DNA of 64,000 nucleotides from Cornus controversa (lineage: Eukaryota > Streptophyta > Magnoliopsida > Cornales > Cornaceae): contig CM048849.1 in assembly GCA_026545225.1 (NCBI GenBank), forward strand, positions 9,636,041-9,700,040. The letters are read 5' to 3'. The position numbers were made by a program, and so were the translations under genes. Of the stretch, positions 35,820 through 45,460 are shown piece after piece. The notes under the pieces are model-generated. The model saw nothing but the letters and a program-made list of their open reading frames with translations, did not search any database and was not told the DNA's origin. The first letter of the stretch is position 1, and the number at the start of each line of letters is the position of its first letter.

Positions 35820-36500
35820 CCCCGTAGGGTAGGTTAACAATGTTTTTGGATTAAAAGGCCCTTGAAAAAGTGTGGTCGTGTTTCCTTAGTAAGGCTAGGC
35901 CCCTGTAGGGCTGAGTTTGTGCCCCCATAGGGCTGTCTGGATTCATCCATCCCGCCTTTTTAGTTAAAGGCCCTTCTCTGAGGTGTATCCCCGTAGGGTG
36001 GCCCTCGTAGGGCTGCGCCTCTGTAGGGCTGTGACCCCGTAAGGCTGGGACCCCGTAGGGCTGTGCCCCCGTAGGGCTGTGACCCCGTAGGGCTGGGACC
36101 CCGTAGGGCTGTTTAAACAATGTTCTCGGGATTCATCCATCCCGCCTTTTTTATTAAAGGCCCTCCTTGGAGGTGTATCCCCATAGGGTGGCCCTCGTAG
36201 GGCTGTGCCCCCGTAGGGCTGTGACCCCGTAGGGCTTTGACCCCGTAGGGCTGGGACCCCGTAGGGCTTTGACCCCGTAGGGCTGGGACCCCGTAGGGCT
36301 TTGACCCCGTAGGGCTGTGACCCCGTAGGGCTGTGCCCCCGTAGGGCTGTGACCCCGTAGGGCTTTGACCCATTAGGGCTGGGACCCCGTAGGGCTTTGA
36401 CCCCGTAGGGCTGGGACCCCGTAGGGCTTTGACCCCGTAGGGCTGTGACCCCGTAGGGCTGTGCCCCCGTAGGGCTGTGACCCCGTAGGGCTGTTTAAAC
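35820..36500 (-). repeat. 16 bp minisatellite array, two blocks
   Basis: Units of CAGCCCTACGGGGTCA and close variants (minus strand), in two blocks (35920-36118 and 36185-36500) separated by a conserved spacer with GGGATGGATGAATCC and AAGGGCC phrases that occurs three times (35940, 36125, 36505). 16 is not a multiple of three, but the unit has no stop in any of the three minus frames. The blocks therefore read as 16-residue periodic peptides (QPYGVxALRGHSPTGS type) of 89 and 129 codons, each starting MFKQPYGV and reaching KKAGWMNP. Confidence 0.9.
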
Positions 36501-36758
36501 AATGTTCTCGGGATTCATCCATCCCGCCTTTTTCATTAAAGGCCCTCCTTGGAGGTGTACTTTTTGTTTTAGTTATAACAACAAATTTTGAAACAAAAGG
36601 ATTGCTATTGATATTTGAGTAACAAACAGAGAATTATTCGTGCAAAAACTTCGGAGCTATCGCCCTGAAGCTCGAAATTAAATTGAGCTTCAACTAGAAT
36701 AATTAAAGTAGATGCAACTTTTAAAAGAAAGTCTTACTGGTGGCGCTTCCACAAACGC

Positions 36759-38135
36759 TCAGCAATCCAAGGATGGGCCAACTGCCTCCCTTTTAATGTC
36801 TCTAGTCAATATGCCACATGCCTCCTGCTCATGACGTGATGCTTTACCGGTCTGCCCCCGTGACATTTTGTCATGCTTGGGGTCTCTATCTTCCTCACTG
36901 GAATGTCCCCCCCTTTTCCTGTCTGCCTTTCTCGCATCAAGGACATCCTCTGCATTCATGTACTTTTGGGCTTTCATAAGTAGCTCGGACATACTTTCTG
37001 GAGGGTGCTTGGAAATTGAGTACAAGAATTTTGAAGGCAGTTGCCCCCCCATGAATGCGGTAACTGCCACCTTATCATCCAGAGAATCGACCTGCAACAT
37101 CTCCTTGTTAAACCGGTAAATGTAGTCTCGCAATGACTCCCCTTTATTTTGTCTTACGTTCAGGAGATAGGTGGCTGGCTTTCTGTGCCTTCGGGCGGTA
37201 ATAAAATTGCCTACGAACAATTGGCTCAGTTCTTTGAAGGAACGTATAGATGTCGGTTTCAGGTTGTTGAACCATGACCTGGCAGAACCCTTCAATGTAG
37301 TAGGAAAAGCTCTACATAGGATTTCATCTGGTATTCCTTGGAGGTGCATCAGAGCTTTGTAGGTCTCCAGATGATCTAGCGGGTCATTGGTCCCATCAAA
37401 GCTTTCAAGGGTGGGCATCTTGAACTTGTTGGGCAAAGGACAACTCATTATCCCCGCAGAAAAAGGGAGGTTGGTTTGCTGGACCAGCTCCTTTACTGTA
37501 GCAGGGCCCTTCCCTCTTATGGCGTGGGCCATACTTTCTACCCTAGCTCTGAGGTCTTGCATCTCCATGTCATAATAGATAGTTTTCCCTCGGTGCCCTG
37601 AGTCTCCATGGGGTTGGTTTTTTCCGAGTGGGACTAGGTAATTGGGATTCGTCCCACCTCTTACTCGGTTCTGAGCTACGTCGTCCGTTGGGACTTCACT
37701 GTCTCGCCCAACACCATCCCCTTCTGGATCAACAGGGTGACCCGGCGATGGTACTGGCTCCACAGGAGGGAGGCGCTGCAGAATTGCCGCATTCTGTTGG
37801 AGTATCTGGGCCAGACTTTGATTCAAGTTCCGGACTTGGCATTCCAACGCTGCGATCCATCCTTGGTCGTTTGGGATTTCGGGGCGTGCCCCAGGGAAGT
37901 CCATCTGTCCAGGGGGTTGCATGCCTCCTTGTCCAATTGGAGGGCCCTGTCCTCCAGGAAGGTCATGGCCTACAGGAGGATCCTGGGTGGCTGGAGGATT
38001 GTGACCGGCAGGAAGGTCCTGCGCTGGGGGATTATGGCCGGCAGGAGGGCCCTGCGCTGGAGGGTCCTGTATAGTGGTAGTCTCTAACCCAGATCGTAGG
38101 TGCATCATGCTTCGTATATGATTCGTGTAGAACAA
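36759..38135 (-). CDS. Retrotransposon gag protein, intact, 458 residues
   Basis: The only full-length retrotransposon ORF in the window. Residues 1-90 are Pro/Gly/Gln-rich with repeated QDPPAGHNPP-type units. Residues about 95-115 form a possible coiled coil (ALECQVRNLNQSLAQILQQNAAI). About 240-390 is the gag domain: PTLESFDGTNDPLDHLETYKALM, RAFPTTLKGSARSWFNNL, SFKELSQLFVGNF and LRDYIYRFNKEMLQV, ending near SMSELLMKAQKYMNAED. The C-terminus is basic/acidic mixed (ADRKRGGHSSEEDRDPKHDK). I see no CCHC zinc knuckle, so the normal RNA-binding tail is missing or replaced. No pol follows. The start at 38135 lies about 20 bp inside the primer site. Gag would assemble particles, perhaps with polymerase from an autonomous relative. 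Confidence 0.92.
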   Translation of the reverse strand: MFYTNHIRSMMHLRSGLETTTIQDPPAQGPPAGHNPPAQDLPAGHNPPATQDPPVGHDLPGGQGPPIGQGGMQPPGQMDFPGARPEIPNDQGWIAALECQVRNLNQSLAQILQQNAAILQRLPPVEPVPSPGHPVDPEGDGVGRDSEVPTDDVAQNRVRGGTNPNYLVPLGKNQPHGDSGHRGKTIYYDMEMQDLRARVESMAHAIRGKGPATVKELVQQTNLPFSAGIMSCPLPNKFKMPTLESFDGTNDPLDHLETYKALMHLQGIPDEILCRAFPTTLKGSARSWFNNLKPTSIRSFKELSQLFVGNFITARRHRKPATYLLNVRQNKGESLRDYIYRFNKEMLQVDSLDDKVAVTAFMGGQLPSKFLYSISKHPPESMSELLMKAQKYMNAEDVLDARKADRKRGGHSSEEDRDPKHDKMSRGQTGKASRHEQEACGILTRDIKREAVGPSLDC

Positions 38136-38152
38136 TCAAGTTTGTGATTGTT

Positions 38153-38171
38153 TCCCACAGACGGCGCCAAC
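38153..38171 (-). other. Primer-binding site of gag-only element
   Basis: The minus strand reads GTTGGCGCCGTCTGTGGGAA directly after the 5' LTR, a motif common next to plant gypsy LTRs. Confidence 0.8.
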
Positions 38172-38512
38172 TGATGAAGCAAAAAATCCACCCGAGCTGG
38201 TTGAGCGCCAACCTGTAAAAAGACAAGAGAAGAGTAATCGAAAGGGCACCGGCACGGTACCGGCCGACTACGCTCCGACGATCAAGTCAGGAATCGGAAA
38301 AACCCAAGTAGTAAGGGAATTCTGCGGGTAGCAATTGCGTACCTGGTATGTGGATCGTCTCTGTATTTATAACAGTCAAGTGAGGCTGTTTCCTAGTGAA
38401 AGACTGACTCTTGGAGATAGGAAGTCCTAGTTAAAATAAACTTCCTATCCACATCACTTCGAACTCATCCTTCACGTTACACGTTTCATAATTTTAGTCA
38501 AATACTCTATCA
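38172..38512 (-). repeat. Gag-only element 5' LTR (341 bp)
   Basis: Looks identical to 34735-35075. It is followed by the ATAAC duplication and the tail of the Athila LTR. Confidence 0.95.
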
Positions 38513-38620
38513 ATAACAATTCAACCTTGCAAGTCCTTGAGGTTCGACACCCTCTATATAGCCCTGTCCTACGAGGACTCGTTCTATTGCGAGTGGTTAA
38601 GTAGAATTGAAATCACATCA

Positions 38621-38924
38621 CCTGCAAAGACGGAGCCTACGGATCTTCGTCGCTGGCATCAGAATACGCGCTCTGGGACTGCCGTTGTCGGAGGTTGCGG
38701 CTCCGGAACAACCGGGAGGGAAGATGGTGGTGGAGCTGGTGGGAGCGTTCAACGAGCTGACGGAGAGAATGAAGCCGATCGCGTTGTCGACGAGCTCTTC
38801 TCACATGCTCTTCAAGTCTCGCAAGCTCTCTATCCATATCTTGCAAACCCTGCCTCTTGCTCCTGACGGTCGTCCTCCTCTCTCCAGAGCATTGTCCGTA
38901 GTTGTAATTCTCGCTGATCTTTAG
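38621..38924 (+). pseudogene. CRSH-like (RelA/SpoT homolog) exon 1, 3' half
   Basis: The frame after the Athila element reads LQRRSLRIFVAGIRIRALG, then PEQPGGKMVVELVGAFNELTE, SSSHMLFKSRKLSIHILQTLP and LAPDGRPPLSRALSVVVILADL, then TAG at 38922-38924 followed by GTACAG. It strongly resembles the N-terminal region of plant CRSH, the calcium-activated chloroplast (p)ppGpp synthetase, where GGKMVVELVGAFNE and LADLQMD are characteristic (recalled, not searched). The intact codon before the splice donor would be CAG; here it is TAG. The synthetase and EF-hand exons are not found in the window, so this is an exon-1 fragment, already or subsequently split by Athila. Confidence 0.65.
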
Positions 38925-40046
38925 GTACAGTACAGACATCAATAACTACTCTTCCTCAAGTCGATAATCTATACGTAATTGCTTTCTTTCACTTCCATGT
39001 TTTTTCTTGATATATATATATATAATCTATAGTAGCTTGGATTTGTAATTTCGTGTATGTGATTTGAAATAGAGTGTTATTCTACAAATGCCCTTAATCT
39101 GCTTAGTTGAGGCAAGTTTTATAAAGTAGCTTCAGAGGGAGTGAGTTGTAAATAGGTCTTCCCACTCCATAGCAGAATCAGTAAGCTTGGTACTTCCTTC
39201 AAAAATTATAGTCAAACACTAAAGTATTGAAGTAATTGATTACTGGGTTAATTAATACAATGATCAGCTTTGAGGTACATGTGAAGGAAGCAATCACTAA
39301 TTAATTTCAACATATATAATTTTCCAATAGCAGGCACTGACTTCCGGTTGTCATTTAACATGTATAATAGCGATATGGTTAGCAAGTTTATACCCTGTTA
39401 TTGTAGTCTTTATAACTAGTATAGGGCTATTTTTGTTTGAGCAGCAATGATGAATTGAACCTCGTCTTTTATGCAGCAGCTCGGCATCAATAATCTCATT
39501 CTCTTATCAAAGTTATGATTTTCCCTCTATTTGGGTGTGGAATAGGAAAAGATTTCAAAATGTCAAGTTTTCCGAATGGGGTCAACTTTGAAACTTTTTT
39601 ATAAAAAGAAAAAAAAAATTCAGACAGTGACATTGAAAATTTAATTTCGAAGCCTTGAACATATTTATTAGCATGATAATTGTTATGTGAAACATAGTAA
39701 AAATTCTAACAAGGAGTGCCAGTGCCTCGCATCATTGAGGCATTTAATTCCGGGGTTTCCTTTGTTGAATTCAGATTTATTCTTCAATTCTTTAAAGGGC
39801 TACAAAATCTCCTCAAAAAGGGACATTCTAGGCAACTTATGGGGTTCTAGTCCTGGTAAATGTAAAACTAGTAAGGATTATGAAATAAAGGTGCAACTCG
39901 GTGACTCAACCTGTGCCCAGCCTTGTCTTTGGATGGGTTTAAGCAGTTTATTTTTTATTTTTCAATCTTTTTTCAACCAACATAACTTGGGTTGAGTTTG
40001 GGTAGAGGTGTCTGCAGTTAGAGCCCAAGCTAAACCGGCCTATATT
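38925..40046. other. AT-rich DNA after the CRSH fragment
   Basis: It begins with a good donor (GTACAG), so its start may be former CRSH intron 1. A TATATATATATA stretch sits near 39010. No further CRSH exon or other gene is seen. Confidence 0.45.
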
Positions 40047-40054
40047 GTTATAAC

Positions 40055-40386
40055 ATATGTTACATGGACTCTTCAAAACTAGTGAAGTACATGTGTTGGA
40101 TACACGATAATCTAACATAGGTATGGGATATGTGTCTGACACTTTTGGTTAGACATGCCCCTAAAAAGCATATCCAATAATTCGATTTTATTATACTATT
40201 ACTTCAAAATGAGTGAAATGCCTATATTGAATACTATATTATATGAAAACAATGTTTTACTTCATAAAATAAAATATAAATATTTAGCAGTAGTATCCAC
40301 GTGTCTATCTGTTTGGAGATTTGACACGTCTGATGAATGGATGCATATCCGTACCCGACACAAGAACCCGAATCCATGTAACATAG
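40055..40386. mobile_element. hAT-like MITE, 332 bp
   Basis: Terminal inverted repeats ATATGTTACATGGACTC and GAATCCATGTAACATAG (some mismatches), flanked by near-perfect 8 bp duplications gTTATAAC (40047-40054) and aTTATAAC (40387-40394). Inner inverted phrases carry the ACACGT and CCGACAC type motifs seen in a common plant MITE family whose ends read ATGTTGCTCGGACTCTTC. No coding capacity. It needs a transposase from elsewhere. Confidence 0.75.
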
Positions 40387-40489
40387 ATTATAACAATATC
40401 ATTATTCAGGTAATTTTAGCCCAACTTGATCTTAACGAGTCTCTAACCCGTACATAACCTAATATACCCAAGACTAACCCTATCAACCT

Positions 40490-42772
40490 GAGAAGAAAGT
40501 AAGATATCGATGGAATGAGAAATCTCACCACACTAAAATATGTGGGAGTCATATTGTATATATATTAAATTTGTGTACATAATGTTAAGTTATACAAGGC
40601 CACAATGTGCACTATATAAGGTAACAGATAGCAAAATAAAAGGAGAAAAATTAGCACTATGACTTTTGATGAGATTCTGATAAGTTGGCATATAATCTCT
40701 TTGCAAAATAATTGGGCTCCATATCTTCTATGCGTTATTCCATATTAGAATTCTTCTCATTTGAATTTTGAATGTTATCATCCCCCCTCAAACTGTGCAT
40801 GGTAACAAGGTAGAGTTTGTGTTTGAGCTGTTCTAAATCAACTCTAGTCTGGGGCTTCTTGAATATATCCGCAATCTGAGAAGAGGTTGACACATGACGA
40901 GTAACCAACAACCCAAGAGAAACTCGCTCCCTGATATAGTGATAGTCTAGTTCAATGTGTTTGCTGTGAGCAAGAAACACAGGATTGACGGTCATGAACA
41001 AGGAACTTAGACTATCACAAAATAAAAGTGGCGGTGTTAGTAAGGGAACACGAAGATCATGAAGAACAAAGGTGATCCATGCGAGCTCCGCAACAATTTA
41101 TGCCATGGCCCTGTATTCAGCTTTGGAGCTTGACCGTGAGACAGTGGGTTATTTTTTTGCACTCCAAGAAATAATGTTACTGCCAAGATAGGTGAAAAAG
41201 CCAGTTGTGGAACACCTTGTTTGTGGACATCCAGCCCAATCGACATCTGAGAAGGCCTACAAATCCAATCTGCTGGAATTTTGGATATATAAGCCTTGAT
41301 TGACAGTCCCCTTGACATAGTGTAAAATCCATCGTACCATGGTGAAATGATCTTGTGTTGGGGCATGCATAAATTGTGAGACATAATTAACACTAAAAGA
41401 AATGTCAGGTCGCGTTAGTGTTAAATATTGTAATGCACCAACTAAAGAACAATAACAACGAGGAGTCTTGGGCTGTCTTGAATTTCTGACTCATTGGAGT
41501 AGGGATTGGTTTGCATTCATCCATCAAGGCACGTTCTAATAGATCAATGGCATATTTGGATTGGTATAGAATAATACCATCTGAAACATGAGAGACTTCA
41601 ATGCCCAAAAAATAGTGGAGTCTACCGAGATCCTTCATTGCAAATTCAGTATGTAACACAACAATGAACTGATCAATTAACTCATCCAATGAACCTGTAA
41701 GGATGATATCATCAACATAGAGAAGTAGAACCAAGGTACCATTAGCAGAATGATTAATGAAGAGACTTGGATCTGCTGTACTGCAAAAGAACTCAGTCTC
41801 AAGTAGAAACAAGTAGAAAGGAACTAAATCGATCAAACCATGCTCGTGGCGCTTGCTTTAATCTGTAAATGGCCTTATGAAGGAAGCACACATGATCTGG
41901 GGTATCAATGTTTACAAACCTAGGAGGCTACTCCATAAAAATCTTCTCTGACAAGAGACCATGAAGGAACGCATTTTTGACATCAAGCTGTCTAATACTC
42001 TAATTTCAGACTACTGCAAGTGAGGATAATTCGGATTGTTGCTGGCTTAACAACAGGAGAGTATGTCTCTATGAAGTCTATCACATCTATTTGGTGATAG
42101 CCTTTAGCCACCAACCTTGCTTTTAGACGCTGTAAGGATCCATTAAGATTAATTTTAGGCATGAGCACCAATCGTCAGCCAACCACATTCATCGTGGACT
42201 CTTTGGGAACAAGTGACCAAATTTTATTTTGCTGCAAGGCCTCTAGTTCCTCTTCCATAGCTTTCTTCCACCCTAGATGTTTGAGAGCCGATTGATTGTC
42301 CGAGGTTCCTTTGGAATAGCAGCATAATCATGTAGCAGAGCATACTTAGGATTATGCTTATGTATTCCTGATTTGGCACAAGTCTGCATGGCATGAGAGA
42401 CAGCAGGTTGAGCAGGATCTTCGTGAGAGTTATGTCGTGGAGATTCAGGTTGAAGGCCAACTTGAGTTTGCGTGGGCAAGTCAGAAGCTTCAAGAATGGC
42501 TTGATCTTCGGTGAAAGATAAATTGGAGTTGGAAAAGGACTCAAATTCAGCAGGGAGAGCTGGAGTTTCGGTCACCAAATCTGGTGTGGGAGTCTAGTCT
42601 GAATTTTCTGCACCAGATAACAAATTAGATAAAATAATTGATTTGTTTAATGGAGCATTTGGAGTTAGAGTCTCTTCTTGTTGATTGGCTAGTGTGGAAT
42701 GCGGTGGACTTAGATAAGAACTCTGTGAGCCCCACTCCTGAAACATGGTCACCAGAAGTTCTGGGGTTGGTG
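40490..42772 (-). mobile_element. Ty1/copia element, truncated
   Basis: Minus-strand 3' half of a copia element. From the right: linker, reverse transcriptase, RNase H, then the purine run TTTGAGGGGGGA at about 40785 and a putative LTR of about 290 bp (40490-40780) with TTATATAGTGCACATTG as a TATA region. The 5' part (gag, protease, integrase) is absent; the fragment stops at 42772, where a gypsy LTR begins. Confidence 0.85.
40735..42772 (-). pseudogene. Copia reverse transcriptase and RNase H, broken
   Basis: In order on the minus strand: HAMQTCAKSGIHKHNPKY (linker, 42390), AMEEELEALQQNKIW, LKARLVAKGYHQ, LLYVDDIILTGS (reverse transcriptase active site, ~41715), [38 protein letters not shown] (RNase H), SRSSSKAEYRAMA and SKHIELDYHYIRERV ending QIADIFKKP. 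The YVDD motif is intact. At least three frameshifts or stops (near 42290, 41850, 41410 and in the RNase H at ~41290, ~41100) separate the pieces. The protein would copy RNA into DNA in a cytoplasmic particle; this copy cannot. Confidence 0.88.
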
Positions 42773-42876
42773 TGTAACACCCCTAAATTATGATTTCTTT
42801 TGTCTTCATCTCCTTAGGATTCAAATGTAATTTTTTTAGGAGATTGGAGGGCTATAAGTGTAGAGATGCACATGGG

Positions 42877-42919
<43 letters not shown>

Positions 42920-43606
42920 CATATATATATGTATAGTCTATTCATAGCATGATATGTAGCAGTTAGCTAGTGGTCTGATGCATGAGGCAGGCTAATGTTA
43001 AAGGGTTCAGGTTGTAAGAAGTGACAGAAACTTTTAAGCTTGATTGGAGGTTAGGGATGGTCAAATGCACGGTTGACATGTGTTGTCTTGATCAAGGGGC
43101 TGTTGTAGCAAATGGAAAAGATTTATATAGAAGCACGACAGAAACAAGAAAGAGGGAAAGAGAGTAGTCTTGTGAAGGGAAGCTTTGAATTAGACTTAGT
43201 GGCAGACAAGCTTGTGCATGTGTGACATGTGTACTAAAGCTAGACTTGAGTTGACCATTTCTGTTGCATTATCAAAATAAGAAACCTTTGTATATAAGAA
43301 ATGAGGGTCTAAGTGGTACAGCGGAATATAGGAAGAACAGAGAGAGAGAGACTATCAGAGGAGAAACCGAGAGAAACAAAGAGAGAAAAAGAGAAAGAGA
43401 AGAAGAAAAAAAAAAGAAGGAGAAGAAGAAGAAGAAGAGAGAGAGAAAGAAAAGAGAAAGAGAGGGGTTTCTGCAGAACATAGAGAGAGAAACAAAGAAG
43501 AAGAAGAAGAAGAAGAAGAAGAAGAAGGAAAGAAAAGAAGAAAGAGAAAAAGAGGAGAAGAAGATTGAATCAGCAGCTACAGGTAAGTTGAATCTTGCCT
43601 TATATT

Positions 43607-43645
<39 letters not shown>

Positions 43646-45311
43646 TTTATGATGGTGGATATAGATGCCTTTGATTATGAAAAATTCTTGACTTAAGTCT
43701 TGTTAGTTATAAGTTCTGGGTTTTGATGTTAAAAGCTGCTTGATTAGTCTTGGGCTGTTTATATATAGAGATTGACATTTTTTTTTTTTAGCTGATGATT
43801 GTTATATGCTGGGTTGTCATTAATGTGATGATATTTGCATGAGACTTAGGTGTTTTTTTAAGGAGCTTCATTGTGGGTTTATATATACTGATGCATGTGT
43901 ATATGTATATAGTTTATATTTTGTATAATGCTGCAGAGAAGTTTTTTTTACATGTGTTATAAAAGTGTTGTGCATGTGTGCCTAGCTACATTCATAAAGT
44001 ATTATATTGGATTTTGGCGTCTGAAATTGGGGGAGCCCTTGCATGTGTTAATAGAGTTTTAATTTATGCTTGAGAGAGGTAGTGTTGTGGGTGATAGTGT
44101 TGTGGGTGATACAGGCGTGGCAGTAGGCAGCAGCTGTTGATGGCTGTTATGGGTATTCGGCTGATGGTCTAACCATGGTGATTCACGGCTGGTAGAGAGG
44201 TACCCGGCGGTGGAGTTAGGTGGTTTCAGCGTGGCCATTGAGAAGAGATTTCATGGTTGAGTTATTGGTATAGGGAATCTGAATTTTGCTTGCATGTATG
44301 TGGGTCTTGGCTGGGGTATAATTCAAGGTGGTAATTTGGGAGTGTTTATAAAAGACTCTACTGGGTCTTTCATGTGATAGCCTAATTTGGCTGAAAATGG
44401 GTCTTCGGGGTGGTGCTTGGTTGGTTAATGGTGCTGCTGGAGATGGAGAGCTTAGTGTAGCAGAGAGTCGCACTAGTTGTTGAAGCTTGTGGAGGGTTCT
44501 AGTTAATGGTGCGCTGATGGCAGGAACTTCGGCGGAGATAGAGATGGATGGCTGTGTATGGTAGTGTTATGGAGTTCACGATTTGGCTATGGAATGGGCT
44601 GCCATGGGTGGCTAGGTGGTCTGATGGTGGAGCTCGGTTGGGGTTCAGCCATGATGGTTGTGGGTTCATGGTTGGCTTCCATAGTTGTTGACTTGGAGGT
44701 AGACCGGTGGTGCTGAATGGACTGTTTGTGGCTGGTTTGGCAGCTATGGTTCCAACTTTATAGTTTTTTTTTTTGGTGGCTGGCTTGTATGGGTTGGTTC
44801 AGAACATAGTTCTTATTATTTATGAGATAGTTGATTAAATGACTAAATGGTATAATTATATCTATATGTTTTTACTATCCTCATATAAAGGGTATGTTTA
44901 CTGGTTCTCTGATTGGGTGGTAGTAGAGGGAACTTGCTCATGGGTTTAACCTAATTTGTTGATATTTTAGGTCTCATGCAGTTTTCACCTCGAGGTTAGA
45001 GCGTGGCAACCATCTATTCCTTATCAGACTTCATTATAGGGACTTAGATTCTTTCCAGAACAATATTTACTTTTGATATTTTTAGTTATGGGGTCCTTGA
45101 GTTACGGGACTTCCAAGTTGTAACGTTCAGATTTGTATTTTATTTATTTAACGTTATTTATTATTTCAATTAGACTTTCATTTCAACATTTAAGATTCTT
45201 TTTCTTTTGTTCTTATATTCTATACTTGTTTGCTATCAGTTGTAAGTATCCCTTACGTTTTATGTGTGAGACTGGCCACCTCATGTGTGAAATTTTGTAA
45301 GGGGTATTTCA
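42773..45311 (+). repeat. Gypsy array LTR 1
   Basis: Starts TGTAACACCCC and ends GGGGTATTTCA. Its last ~500 bp (44810 on) matches LTR 2 (48475 on), but 42773-44800 does not resemble the start of LTR 2. It holds (TA)n at 42886-42916 and 43611-43645 and a purine tract at 43325-43570. Confidence 0.75.
43325..43570 (+). repeat. GA/GAA-rich purine tract
   Basis: About 245 bp of GAGA and AAGAAG repeats. The Lys/Glu/Arg-only open frame across it is a composition artefact. Confidence 0.95.
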
Positions 45312-45460
45312 GTTGGTATCAAAGCCTGGTTCAAGTATTCTCGGGTCCTTAGGGCCTGTCGTACGGTATCTTCCACATTGCGTATTCTGATAAATAAAAT
45401 CTAAGTATAGGACTCATTGTACTCTATACGTTTTAGTCTAGTATTGGAGTATTATTCAGA

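Larger units (their letters stand above)
34735..38512 (-). mobile_element. Gag-only LTR element (TR-GAG-like), TSD ATAAC
   Basis: 3778 bp with 341 bp LTRs (34735-35075 and 38172-38512) that look identical base for base, flanked by perfect ATAAC. Transcription is leftward: the primer site TTGGCGCCGTCTGTGGGAA abuts the right LTR (38153-38171) and the purine tract AACAGGGGGCATC abuts the left one. The only substantial gene is gag (36759-38135). There is no protease, reverse transcriptase or integrase. The rest is non-coding cargo with three low-complexity arrays and a tRNA-like segment. This matches the published class of small non-autonomous elements carrying only gag (TR-GAG). Identical LTRs imply a very recent insertion. 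Confidence 0.93.
27187..38620 (+). mobile_element. Athila-type Ty3/gypsy retrotransposon, pol-deleted, TSD CCTGC
   Basis: LTRs at 27187-28572 and 33451-38620 (the second holds a 3.78 kb insertion plus its TSD; 1387 bp without it). They are bounded TGATAAGC ... CACATCA and flanked by perfect CCTGC (27182-27186, 38621-38625). The primer site TGGCACCGTTGCCGGGGA (28577-28594) and the repeated AAGTTTGGGGG motifs ahead of the 3' LTR are Athila hallmarks. The internal domain keeps gag and a protease but jumps at the start of reverse transcriptase straight into 3' non-coding DNA, so reverse transcriptase, RNase H and integrase are gone. It could move only with help from an intact relative. It disrupts a CRSH-like exon. 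Confidence 0.95.
33451..38620 (+). repeat. Athila 3' LTR, interrupted
   Basis: 33451-34734 and 38518-38620 are the two parts of one LTR split by the gag-only element. ATAAC (34730-34734) is duplicated at 38513-38517. Confidence 0.93.

Noticed and set aside
35820-36500. CRISPR-like regular repeats
   Set aside because: A eukaryotic 16 bp tandem minisatellite without spacers inside an LTR element, with no cas genes.
38637-38942. 101-codon minus-strand Arg-rich frame
   Set aside because: It is the antisense of the CRSH-like exon, whose plus frame has recognisable motifs.
43264-43674. 136-codon plus-strand frame, Lys/Glu/Arg-rich
   Set aside because: It crosses a GA/GAA purine tract and a TA run inside an LTR. 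The composition explains the open frame; there are no domains.
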